Positions 1 through 6,963 of a stretch of 64,000 bases of DNA are shown here, piece by piece. The stretch lies in contig NZ_OY761810.1 of the NCBI RefSeq assembly GCF_963664915.1, positions 2,742,661 through 2,806,660 on the forward strand, in the 5' to 3' direction. Each line of letters opens with the position of its first letter. Position 1 is the stretch's first letter. The translations under genes were made by a program, and so were the position numbers. The stretch comes from an uncultured Caproiciproducens sp. Its GTDB lineage: Bacteria > Bacillota > Clostridia > Oscillospirales > Acutalibacteraceae. The notes beneath the pieces were generated by a model. That model ran no database searches. It was given only the letters and a program-made list of their open reading frames with translations, and was not told the origin of the DNA.

Positions 1-411
1 GCCGTACGGGTTATCCGGACGTCTGGTAAATGACGGAGCCGCCGCCGACCAAAGCGCCAGTTTTGACACCTTATAGCCCCTGTGTCTCGCCATATATCTT
101 ATTGCAATCGATCCGCCCATGGAAAAACCTACAAGAGTTAATTTCGGCACGTTCAGTGTCTTAATTACTTCATAAACATCATCTGCCATACGGTCATATG
201 TATATCCTGCCCACGGTGCATCTGAATTCCCAAACCCTCTTAGGTCCATTGAAATACAGCGATATCCGTTTTTGGGAAGCACATCGAACTGATATTCAAA
301 CATATTGTGATTGATCGGCCACCCGTGAATGAAAAATATTGCATTTTTACCTTCCGGATTTAAATCATAAACCGCCACTTTCACACCTGTCTCCACTCTT
401 ACGTAATACAA
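1..411 (-). CDS. alpha/beta hydrolase, N-terminal part (cut by window edge)
   Basis: Only the first 137 residues are in the window; the C-terminus lies beyond position 1. The sequence carries an alpha/beta-hydrolase oxyanion motif (FIHGWP, about residues 27-32) and a nucleophile elbow (GFSMGG, about residues 95-100), typical of serine hydrolases or haloperoxidase-like esterases. No substrate can be inferred. The start is taken as TTG at 411 because a GAGGGAG ribosome site lies 8 nt upstream; an in-frame GTG sits inside that site and is less likely. The catalytic Asp and His would be in the missing part. It is divergent from the cold-shock gene. Confidence 0.8.
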   Translation of the reverse strand, partial: MYYVRVETGVKVAVYDLNPEGKNAIFFIHGWPINHNMFEYQFDVLPKNGYRCISMDLRGFGNSDAPWAGYTYDRMADDVYEVIKTLNVPKLTLVGFSMGGSIAIRYMARHRGYKVSKLALWSAAAPSFTRRPDNPYG

Positions 412-521
412 AAAAAACACTCCCTCTTCTATTTTTTATGGCTACAAGATATTTATTTCTTTTACATAACAATTATATGCAGGTTTTTATTTCAGATTTC
501 ATAAATAATTATTGATTGTGA

Positions 522-550
522 TTGACTCCTGCTATTTTTTGTGCTATTAT
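522..550 (+). promoter_or_regulatory. sigma-A type promoter upstream of csp (P1)
   Basis: TTGACT, 17-nt spacer, TATTAT. Transcription would begin near 557 and run first into the hairpin at 582-631, then into csp. Call by consensus only. Confidence 0.7.
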
Positions 551-581
551 TTATGAGTATTCTAAATGTACCAATTGAACT

Positions 582-643
582 CGCATATTATTGTAAGTCA
601 TTGACCGTTTAATGATTTACAATAATATGCGGGTTTTTTATTT
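582..643 (+). terminator. 21-bp hairpin plus U-run in the csp leader
   Basis: The left arm 582-602 and right arm 611-631 pair over 21 positions with one G-U pair, around an 8-nt loop, and are followed by GG and a T-run. It has the form of an intrinsic terminator on the plus strand only. The only plus-strand promoter seen upstream is P1 at 522-550, so it would stop or attenuate that transcript before csp. Confidence 0.7.
601..628 (+). promoter_or_regulatory. second csp promoter inside the hairpin (P2)
   Basis: TTGACC, 16-nt spacer, TAATAT. Both hexamers lie in or between the arms of the 582-631 inverted repeat. Use of this promoter would give a leader of about 45 nt for csp. Its overlap with a long inverted repeat means the repeat could also be an operator. 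Confidence 0.5.
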
Positions 644-678
644 TTACAAACGGATATAATATATTTGGAGGTGCTTTT

Positions 679-891
679 ATGAATAAAGGTACAGTAAAAT
701 GGTTTAATGAAGATAAGGGATTTGGATTTATATCCAATGATAATGGCGGAGATGATGTATTTGTTCATTTTTCTGCAATTACTTCACAGGGTTATAAGTC
801 TTTAACGGAAGGTCAAAAAGTTACTTTTGACACTGAAACCGATCCTCGCAACGGCAAACTGAAAGCTGCAAATGTTTCTGTCGATCAATAA
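679..891 (+). CDS. csp: cold-shock protein, CspA/CspB family
   Basis: This 70-residue protein is a single cold-shock domain, the usual length of the family. It contains RNP1 (KGFGFIS, residues 13-19) and RNP2 (DVFVHFS, residues 26-32), the aromatic single-strand nucleic-acid-binding surface. Csp proteins act as RNA chaperones that melt mRNA structure in the cytoplasm. The start follows a good TTGGAGGTG ribosome site. The gene is monocistronic: promoters and a hairpin lie upstream and a strong terminator follows directly. The leader hairpin suggests control at the RNA level, but this is inference. Confidence 0.97.
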   Translation: MNKGTVKWFNEDKGFGFISNDNGGDDVFVHFSAITSQGYKSLTEGQKVTFDTETDPRNGKLKAANVSVDQ

Positions 892-909
892 TAATGAAAC
901 GATGCGCAA

Positions 910-942
910 AAGGAACCGTCGCAAAAGCGACGGTTCCTTTCT
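910..942 (+). terminator. terminator of csp
   Basis: A perfect 13-bp stem (910-922 with 927-939) and AAAA loop are followed by TTTC. It ends the cold-shock gene. Confidence 0.9.
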
Positions 943-998
943 TAATTAAATATAAATTATCATCAGCAAAAAATAATTGTTTTTTCGTATAAATAAAT

Positions 999-1027
999 TT
1001 GACAATTGCAATAACATCATGTATAAT
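999..1027 (+). promoter_or_regulatory. consensus promoter of the zinc-ribbon gene
   Basis: Exact TTGACA, 17 nt, exact TATAAT. The short leader holds a small hairpin at 1037-1058 (TGCC-GACC paired with GGTC-GGCA) before the ribosome site. Confidence 0.9.
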
Positions 1028-1083
1028 CATGACAGTGCCTGACCTCACGGTCGGGCATATATTTTAAAAATGAGGTACTTCAA

Positions 1084-1356
1084 TTGTTTAACAAAGACAA
1101 AACCCTGACATGCAAAGACTGCGGACAAGAATTTGTATTCACCGCAAGCGAACAAGACTTCTTCGCTGAAAAAGGATTCACTAATGAACCCACACGTTGC
1201 AAGGATTGCCGCAATGCCCGCAAAAATGCCGGAAGACCCCAGCGTGAAATGTTTGACGCTGTCTGCGCTTCCTGCGGAAAAACCTGCAAAGTTCCTTTCC
1301 AGCCTAGGGACGATCGTCCGGTTTACTGTAGCGAATGCTTTTCCAAGCAAAGATAA
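1084..1356 (+). CDS. zinc-ribbon domain protein (CxxC repeats)
   Basis: A 90-residue cytoplasmic protein with four CxxC pairs (CKDC, CKDC, CASC, CSEC). These look like two treble-clef/zinc-ribbon units of the kind named 'probable zinc-ribbon' or CxxC-x17-CxxC proteins. The start is TTG at 1084, chosen because GAGGT lies 7 nt upstream and no ATG is available. Small proteins of this type are widespread in Clostridia, but their role is not established; nucleic-acid binding is a guess. The gene has its own perfect consensus promoter and terminator, so it is probably abundant and constitutive. Confidence 0.85.
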   Translation: MFNKDKTLTCKDCGQEFVFTASEQDFFAEKGFTNEPTRCKDCRNARKNAGRPQREMFDAVCASCGKTCKVPFQPRDDRPVYCSECFSKQR

Positions 1357-1375
1357 CGTAAGAATACTGATTGTT

Positions 1376-1406
1376 AGAGTACGCTTGGACAGGCGTACTC
1401 TTTTGT
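1376..1406 (+). terminator. terminator of the zinc-ribbon gene
   Basis: A perfect 9-bp stem AGAGTACGC/GCGTACTCT with an 8-nt loop, followed by TTTTG. Confidence 0.85.
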
Positions 1407-1488
1407 TTAATATTTCTCTTTCTCAGATAACACTATATATTTATATTTCTATGATATAATAAAGACAATAAACTTAGGAGGTGCTCTA

Positions 1489-1641
1489 TTGAACACAAAA
1501 CAAAAAACGATGTTGAAGAGTAAATTACTGGTATATAAAGTTTGCTACCAGCAGGCGGAGAAACAGAAAGACCATAAGCGCATGGACAAAATAGAAGCTT
1601 TCATAGACGAACTCCAAGAAGAAATCGACAGTACGGACTGA
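1489..1641 (+). CDS. small hypothetical protein, 50 residues
   Basis: The TTG start at 1489 is preceded by a strong AGGAGG site with 6-nt spacing. The product is highly charged and probably helical: a basic N-terminal half (KQKTMLKSKLL) and an acidic tail (DELQEEID). There is one Cys and no transmembrane or signal segment. It is not recognised. A TATAAT at 1455-1460 lies upstream without a clear -35. The excellent ribosome site is the main reason to call it. Confidence 0.6.
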   Translation: MNTKQKTMLKSKLLVYKVCYQQAEKQKDHKRMDKIEAFIDELQEEIDSTD

Positions 1642-1803
1642 ACGAAAGCGCATATGACCGGCTTCGTCCATCCATAATATTACCTTCGTTTGATTTTAAT
1701 TTGTGCGGTTTGGCAGCCACACCTGTTACATCTAATCGGAGGTTTTTTTCTGCCCGGTCAAACCTGCCGTCATAATAACAGATAAGGTGGCTTTGTTACA
1801 TGA

Positions 1804-1832
1804 TTGATATAGCTTCGGTATTATGATAAAAT
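1804..1832 (+). promoter_or_regulatory. promoter of the Gfo/Idh/MocA oxidoreductase
   Basis: TTGATA, 17 nt, TAAAAT, 33 nt upstream of the start codon. The rest of the 1642-1864 gap shows no other clear feature. Confidence 0.65.
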
Positions 1833-1864
1833 GAAAAATAAACATCAATAGTAGGAGGCAATCT

Positions 1865-2794
1865 ATGTCCAAACTTCGTATCGGGATAATTGGGCTTGGA
1901 AATATAGCGCAAAAAGTTTATCTGCCGTTTCTTTCCGCAGAAAAAAATTGGTCCTTTGTCGGCGGATACTCCCCCACTGAGAGCAAAAGGAAAAAAATAT
2001 GCGGAATGTACCGAATAAATGCATTCTCCAGTCCAGCCGATTTAATAAAAAGCTCCGATGCCGTCTTTGTAAGCAGTTCGACAAACTCTCACTTTGAAAT
2101 TGTTTCAGAAGCTTTAAAGCTAGACAAGGCGGTATATGTCGACAAACCGCTTGCATCCACATCCGATGAGGCTGAGCAGTTAGCGGAACTCAGTATTCAG
2201 CACAACCGAAAGTTAATGGTTGGTTTTAACCGCAGATTTTCACCGATGTATCTGCAGGCAAAGGAAAAGGTTACTGCCGGCACCTCTTTGATTCGTATTG
2301 AAAAGCACAGGGTCGATTCCATCCGGACTGAAAATTTTGACATTACTTTATTGGATGACTACATCCATTTGGTTGATACCGCCCGCTGGTTTGGTGAACC
2401 GAAGGGCAACAACTGTATCTGCGGCTCTATAAAAGTAAACGAGAACAATGAATTAATTTTCGCTCATCACAATTATGAAACAAAAAGCGGCGCCAGTATA
2501 TTTACAGCCATGCACCGGAAAGCCGGAACAAATTTGGAAAGGCTGGAACTGATCACGGAGGATGCATTTGTCAGGGTGAAGGACATGGATACTTTTGAAA
2601 TAGAAACAAACGGTAAAATTGAAATCAGTACCTCTCCCGCCTGGGAAATAATTCTGAAACGGAAAGGGTTTGAAGACGCTATCCTTCATTTTATCGATTC
2701 TATTGAAGGAAATACCCAGCCGCTTGTGAATGGCGAAGAGGCACTGAAAACCCAAAGATTCTTTGATTCCATGATAAAGCACAGAAACAATTAA
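1865..2794 (+). CDS. Gfo/Idh/MocA family NAD(P)-dependent oxidoreductase
   Basis: A 309-residue protein with an N-terminal Rossmann fold (GLGNIA, residues 10-15) and the family's Asp-Lys-Pro motif (DKP, residues 93-95), whose Lys is the usual catalytic residue. The C-terminal half matches the substrate-binding alpha/beta domain, with a conserved-looking DDYIHLVDTARW segment near 165-176. Family members oxidise or reduce sugars, inositols or related cyclitols; the substrate here is unknown. The start follows a GTAGGAGG site. The 3' end overlaps the convergent HD-GYP gene by 4 nt. Confidence 0.9.
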   Translation: MSKLRIGIIGLGNIAQKVYLPFLSAEKNWSFVGGYSPTESKRKKICGMYRINAFSSPADLIKSSDAVFVSSSTNSHFEIVSEALKLDKAVYVDKPLASTSDEAEQLAELSIQHNRKLMVGFNRRFSPMYLQAKEKVTAGTSLIRIEKHRVDSIRTENFDITLLDDYIHLVDTARWFGEPKGNNCICGSIKVNENNELIFAHHNYETKSGASIFTAMHRKAGTNLERLELITEDAFVRVKDMDTFEIETNGKIEISTSPAWEIILKRKGFEDAILHFIDSIEGNTQPLVNGEEALKTQRFFDSMIKHRNN

Positions 2795-3987
2795 GCATTG
2801 ATATAGACTGACTGAAAAACCGAATTGATATCTTCAACAATGGATGCATCTATTAAGTTGTGATCGGACATATTTCGCATCAGGGTAACCGCTTTATTAT
2901 GTGACAAGGCCTTCCGATAAGGCCTGTCCTCCGTTAGGGCCTGATAAATATCAACGCAACACAAGAGACGGGAATTAAAGTCAAGCCTGTTTTCATCAAA
3001 CCCATAAGGATACCCTTTTCCATTGAGCTTTTCATGATGATTGGCCGCCCAATCGGCGATGTCTTTAAATCCGGTGATTCCTTCCAATGTTTTACGGGTA
3101 TAAAAAGGATGGGACTGTATAATGGCCATTTCATCTGCATTTAAAGTCGCCGGTTTATCCAGTATTTCATTTGGCACCATTAATTTTCCTAAATCGTGAA
3201 GATCCGCGGCAATGCGCATTTTCCAGTAAGTTTCCTGATCAAATTCATAATAATCGCTTAGAATACCAGTTTTTTCACTGATGCCACGGGAATGTGACCC
3301 GGTAAAAGGAGACTTTGCATCGATGATATTGCTAAAAATTCTTGAGACTGTACGCATCTCTTTATAACTGAAATCTCTATGCGTGCTGGGCATAATAGAG
3401 CTCAGGGCTTGAAAAACAAAGTTCTCATCCATATTCAGCCAAAATTCCACATTACGGCTCAGCTCCAAAAATATTTCGACAAAGTCCCTGTCGAAAATCC
3501 GAGCGGATTTTACAGTCTCTATAATATCCTTTGCTTTTCTCCCTTCAGAAAAATAGATCGCAATCGAATCCGACAGTGCAATAATTCTCGAAAATGCAGG
3601 AATATCCTTACCGGAAATTCCATAAAATCCGCTGCCGTCATAATGTTCGTGATGATATAGTATCACATTCGGTATTTTATTGAAGAACGGAAAAAAATCA
3701 ATGTTCTTTTCGCCCTCCACGCAATGAAGCCTGTTTAGTTCCGCCTTTATGTAATCTTTAGAGCCATTCACTTGAATCAAAGATTTCGTTACTCCGTTGT
3801 CGTGCAGCAGCGAATAAGAAATTAAATCAAACAATTCGGTATTGGATAATTTTATTTTGCATCCGATTCTTGCGGCAATATAGGCGACCCGCCTACCATG
3901 ATTGGTGACATTATTGATTAAATCTTTTTCTACAAAGTCAAGTGTATACGAAAGTGAGTTTAGTAGTTCATTTACGTTAAAATCCAT
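2791..3987 (-). CDS. tandem HD/HD-GYP domain protein, probable cyclic-di-nucleotide phosphodiesterase
   Basis: A 398-residue cytoplasmic protein with two HD-type domains. The N-terminal copy has HD at residues 62-63 and HHEH at 112-115, but GSGFYG where the GYP motif would be. The C-terminal copy is canonical: H232, HD at 264-265, HHEK at 317-320 and GKGYPYG at 323-329. HD-GYP domains hydrolyse c-di-GMP or related signals using two or three metals. The C-terminal domain is probably the active one; the first may bind metal or be regulatory. There is no membrane segment or receiver domain, so the input is unclear. Confidence 0.85.
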   Translation of the reverse strand: MDFNVNELLNSLSYTLDFVEKDLINNVTNHGRRVAYIAARIGCKIKLSNTELFDLISYSLLHDNGVTKSLIQVNGSKDYIKAELNRLHCVEGEKNIDFFPFFNKIPNVILYHHEHYDGSGFYGISGKDIPAFSRIIALSDSIAIYFSEGRKAKDIIETVKSARIFDRDFVEIFLELSRNVEFWLNMDENFVFQALSSIMPSTHRDFSYKEMRTVSRIFSNIIDAKSPFTGSHSRGISEKTGILSDYYEFDQETYWKMRIAADLHDLGKLMVPNEILDKPATLNADEMAIIQSHPFYTRKTLEGITGFKDIADWAANHHEKLNGKGYPYGFDENRLDFNSRLLCCVDIYQALTEDRPYRKALSHNKAVTLMRNMSDHNLIDASIVEDINSVFQSVYINA

Positions 3988-4017
3988 CTTATAATCTCCA
4001 TGTCTGTCATTTGGTAA

Positions 4018-4046
4018 ATTATAGCATTTTATTTAACATAATACAA
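4018..4046 (-). promoter_or_regulatory. promoter of the HD-GYP gene
   Basis: On the minus strand: TTGTAT, 17 nt, TATAAT, about 30 nt before the start codon. Confidence 0.65.
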
Positions 4047-4127
4047 CAATTCAACTTTTTTGTGACCGAGCAGTAAAAAATTACATGTTCTCTCACAATC
4101 TGCCCATACTATCGCAGAGGTGATAAC

Positions 4128-4307
4128 ATGCCGGAGGATTTAAATGCTCTTTTGCAGGCGGACTCACAGGCACAGCATTATTTTGAGTCACTTCCGAAAT
4201 ATGCGCAGGAAGCAGTAAGACAGCACACTGCGGAAATTTCAACCGCAGATGGTCTGCATTTGTTTGCTGAAACGTTTATGCAGGATGATTCCTATCAGGG
4301 AGCGTAG
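4128..4307 (+). CDS. small hypothetical protein, 59 residues
   Basis: The ATG at 4128 has a GAGGTG ribosome site 6 nt upstream. The protein is acidic and predicted helical with many Ala, Gln and Glu, and has no signal or membrane segment. The stop codon lies inside the stem of a strong terminator, which supports a real, single-gene transcript. A CATACTA element at 4105-4111 resembles the -10 of forespore sigma-G promoters, but the -35 match is imperfect. The family is not recognised. Confidence 0.65.
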   Translation: MPEDLNALLQADSQAQHYFESLPKYAQEAVRQHTAEISTADGLHLFAETFMQDDSYQGA

Positions 4308-4330
4308 CCGGGAGCTGCGCTCTTTTTTTT
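4300..4330 (+). terminator. terminator overlapping the stop codon of the 59-residue gene
   Basis: A 9-bp stem (4300-4308 with 4314-4322, one G-U) and 5-nt loop, followed by nine T. Confidence 0.9.
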
Positions 4331-4438
4331 TCGACAAGCAGAGCTCCCTTCATCTCCCCTTGTCTAAAAAGCTTGAATAACGGGCATATTCATGAATAAA
4401 TCACGGACTATAATATTGGGAAGTCAGGAGAATGCAAT

Positions 4439-4831
4439 ATGATAAAAACCAAAAAAAATTTCTGGATTATTTTTTTCTTAGTAGCCATTCTTTCCTTTGC
4501 TTTGCTCTTTACAGGCGTAAAGTACTTATTGGGAAATCCAATCACACTCCAAAATATCTTTGCATATAGTATTCTTTCTTTAATTTTTGGAGCAGTATCT
4601 TCAACCTTATATCTGCTGGAACTAAAAATCATGTGTGCTGTATTTGCTTTGGGCCTTATCATTGGATATTTTGATATGTTCCTGACATTTCTTAACGGCA
4701 GAAGCGGTTGGGAGGATTTAGTCGGGTTGCTGTCCCTGTTCACATGGATGACGATTGGGCTTTTTTTAGGAACAGTGCTGCAGCTCGGTTGGTATTTTTA
4801 TTACAGAATCAAATTTGGTAAAAAAGATTAA
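4439..4831 (+). CDS. hypothetical integral membrane protein, 130 residues
   Basis: Four hydrophobic segments are visible, at about residues 9-28, 38-58, 64-84 and 97-120. They are separated by short loops, and the tail is basic (RIKFGKKD). There is no signal peptide cleavage motif, conserved catalytic residue or recognised family. ATG at 4439 follows CAGGAG. It stands alone between a terminator and the amidase-like gene. Confidence 0.7.
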   Translation: MIKTKKNFWIIFFLVAILSFALLFTGVKYLLGNPITLQNIFAYSILSLIFGAVSSTLYLLELKIMCAVFALGLIIGYFDMFLTFLNGRSGWEDLVGLLSLFTWMTIGLFLGTVLQLGWYFYYRIKFGKKD

Positions 4832-4932
4832 GCTTTTCAGCAATATATCGTTAAACTCAACATGTTTTGTCATGCCGCCAATAATTGCATCATAAAATCT
4901 TATGAGAATAAGAATTGGAGAGGTGCATCATT

Positions 4933-5439
4933 ATGCTGGTTCAGATACCGTATAATCGGGACCTGGTGTCCGAATATGCCAAAACTTGGGCGTTCCTAAG
5001 AAATCCCGCCTTTATGAATTTCAATAAAATGGGCGGAGACTGCACGAACTTTGCTTCACAATGTATTTATTCCGGTAGCAGAGTGATGAATTACACTCCT
5101 GTTTTTGGTTGGTACTACAAAAGCGGCAACGACCGTACCCCATCCTGGAGCGGTGTTGAATATTTGTTTAATTTTTTAACTACCAATAAAGAATCGGGGC
5201 CATTCGCGGAACAGACAGATATCAGTTCACTTGAGATAGGCGACATCGTTCAACTCGGTAACGCGGAAAATCATTTTTACCATTCCCCCGTTGTTGTGGG
5301 AATTACCGCGCAGGAAGTTTTTATAGCCGCCCATACATTTGACGCCTATATGCGTCCTTTGAGCAGTTATCTTTACAGCAACATCCGCTATTTACATATT
5401 GTCGGCGTAAGGAAATACCAGCCGGATTCTCTTAGGTAA
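4933..5439 (+). CDS. putative amidase-domain (Amidase_6-like, papain-fold) protein
   Basis: A 168-residue protein with the hallmark GGDCTNFASQC near residues 34-44 (probable nucleophile Cys37), a His in NHFYHSP near 115-121, and AAHTFDAY near 135-142. These match the cysteine amidase domain (PF12671) common in Clostridia, usually fused to secreted cell-wall proteins. Here the domain stands alone and lacks a signal peptide. The start at 4933 is chosen because GGAGAGGTG is 7-8 nt upstream; an upstream TTG overlaps that site. Substrate is unknown; a murein or spore-associated role is a guess. Confidence 0.75.
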   Translation: MLVQIPYNRDLVSEYAKTWAFLRNPAFMNFNKMGGDCTNFASQCIYSGSRVMNYTPVFGWYYKSGNDRTPSWSGVEYLFNFLTTNKESGPFAEQTDISSLEIGDIVQLGNAENHFYHSPVVVGITAQEVFIAAHTFDAYMRPLSSYLYSNIRYLHIVGVRKYQPDSLR

Positions 5440-5544
5440 TGTTGGTGGGCTGAAAACCTCTTATTTCATAAAATACATTTACAAACCACTCGGAGAATGT
5501 TAATATATTAAATATAAATAATTCGTGTTGAAAGGCAGGTATTT

Positions 5545-5853
5545 ATGGAAGTTAAACTAAAAAACATGATGGAATCTTTGCTTTTGACTAAGATGGACGA
5601 AGTAATCGATAAACTGGATTGCTGCAAATGTCAAAAATGCCGAATGGATATCGCTTCCTACGCATTAAACCGGCTTCCGCCAAAATATGTTGCTACATAC
5701 GAAGGAGAAGTTTATTCTAAACTGGATACGCTATCCACGCAATATGAGACTGATATGCTGAATGCATTGTTCCAGGGTGCTAGCATTGTATCAAAAAATC
5801 CTCATCACAATCTTATTTCCAAAACGCTCACAGAAGAAAGTGCAACAAAATAA
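5545..5853 (+). CDS. ComFB-like late competence development family protein
   Basis: A 102-residue cytoplasmic protein with the family-like Cys cluster CCKCQKC (residues 26-32), followed by DIASYALNRLPPKYV and a helical tail. It resembles the ComFB family (PF10719), named from the Bacillus comF operon. No comFA or comFC neighbour is present, so a competence role is not implied. The start follows AAAGGCAGG. A strong terminator directly follows. Confidence 0.75.
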   Translation: MEVKLKNMMESLLLTKMDEVIDKLDCCKCQKCRMDIASYALNRLPPKYVATYEGEVYSKLDTLSTQYETDMLNALFQGASIVSKNPHHNLISKTLTEESATK

Positions 5854-5888
5854 AGGAGCTCCGCAAATAATGCCGGAGCTCCTTTTTC
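5852..5888. terminator. terminator between the ComFB-like gene and pfkA (both strands)
   Basis: A perfect 12-bp stem (5852-5863 with 5874-5885) with a T-run on the plus strand and an A-run before the stem. It can serve both convergent genes. Confidence 0.9.
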
Positions 5889-5891
5889 ATA

Positions 5892-6860
5892 TTAAATTGA
5901 AATTCTTAGCGCAATATCGTATAATTTTTTGTCAAAGACACGCTGCATGTTAAGTGCTTCCGTAATATCTAGGTCAACCACTTTGCCGTTCTGCATAACG
6001 ACAACCCTGTTGCTCTGCCCCTTATACAGCAAGTCCACAGCATGAAATCCCATGACACTGCCAGCTACACGGTCGCGCACTGACGGAGATCCTCCCCGCT
6101 GCACGTGGCCAAGCACCGTTGCCCTGGTTTCAATCCCGGTTTTCTCTTCAATATCCTTTGCAAGCATATCTACTCCCCCGACTCCTTCGGCAACCACAAT
6201 GATAAAATGTTTTTTACCCGTCTTCTGGGTAAACATCATGCGATTGATGATGTCGGTCTGAAAATCAAAAGGAACTTCCGGAACAAGAATGGCCGTAGCT
6301 CCAACAGCAATACCGGTCTGAAGGGCCAAATCTCCGCAGCGTCTGCCCATTACCTCGACCACACTGCAGCGGTCATGTGACTCTGTCGTGTCGCGCAGGC
6401 GGTCAACCATTTCCACCGCCGTATTCATCGCGGTATCAAACCCGATTGTATATTCACTGGCAGCAATATCATTGTCAATGGTACCCGGCACGCCAACGCA
6501 GGGAATTCCCTGTTTTGTCAGATCCCTCGCGCCGCGGAATGAACCGTCACCGCCAACGACCACAACTCCTTCTATCCCCATATCACGGCAATTATCAGCA
6601 GCCTTTTTCACGCCTTCCGGAGAATTAAATTCCGGACTGCGGGCAGTAAACAGTGCCGTACCCCCATGATGGATAATATCTGAAACACTGCGCAGATTCA
6701 TTTCAAAGATATCGCGGTTCAAAAGACCGTTGTATCCCCTGCGTATCCCCATTACTCTCATTCCATACGAAATACCTGTTCTTACCACTGCACGAACAGC
6801 AGCATTCATTCCCGGTGCGTCACCGCCGCTGGTTAAAACCGCAATTGTTTTTGCATTCAT
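5892..6860 (-). CDS. pfkA: ATP-dependent 6-phosphofructokinase
   Basis: This 322-residue protein matches bacterial PfkA in length (about 320). It has the nucleotide-binding glycine loop at residues 11-17, GGDGS at 103-107 and the catalytic GTIDND loop at 126-131. MGRRCGDLAL at 171-180 belongs to the fructose-6-phosphate site. It phosphorylates fructose 6-phosphate in glycolysis. The start at 6860 follows AGGGGGAA; an upstream in-frame ATG at 6881 precedes that site. pfkA follows dnaE after 103 nt and has its own promoter. Confidence 0.97.
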   Translation of the reverse strand: MNAKTIAVLTSGGDAPGMNAAVRAVVRTGISYGMRVMGIRRGYNGLLNRDIFEMNLRSVSDIIHHGGTALFTARSPEFNSPEGVKKAADNCRDMGIEGVVVVGGDGSFRGARDLTKQGIPCVGVPGTIDNDIAASEYTIGFDTAMNTAVEMVDRLRDTTESHDRCSVVEVMGRRCGDLALQTGIAVGATAILVPEVPFDFQTDIINRMMFTQKTGKKHFIIVVAEGVGGVDMLAKDIEEKTGIETRATVLGHVQRGGSPSVRDRVAGSVMGFHAVDLLYKGQSNRVVVMQNGKVVDLDITEALNMQRVFDKKLYDIALRISI

Positions 6861-6898
6861 GATTTTTCCCCCTAATTTCATAGCTTTGTCATATCTAA

Positions 6899-6928
6899 AT
6901 TATAGTATATTCGACAAAGAAGAATCAA
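6899..6928 (-). promoter_or_regulatory. pfkA promoter with a Spo0A-box-like core in the spacer
   Basis: On the minus strand: TTGATT, 18 nt, TATAAT. The spacer contains TTGTCGAA (plus coordinates 6910-6917), which matches the 0A-box core TGTCGAA. The motif also occurs several times in coding DNA nearby, so the regulator assignment is weak. Confidence 0.55.
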
Positions 6929-6963
6929 CCGGCAAATATGGATAAAAGTATCCGCTGTATGGA

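Noticed and set aside
1642..1803. A possible regulatory RNA between the 50-residue ORF and the oxidoreductase
   Set aside because: Some short GC pairs are visible, but there is no convincing stem with a terminator and no known riboswitch pattern.
4330..4337. Spo0A-box-like TTCGACAA before the membrane-protein gene
   Set aside because: It abuts a terminator T-run, is about 100 bp from the gene, and the 8-mer is frequent in this window.
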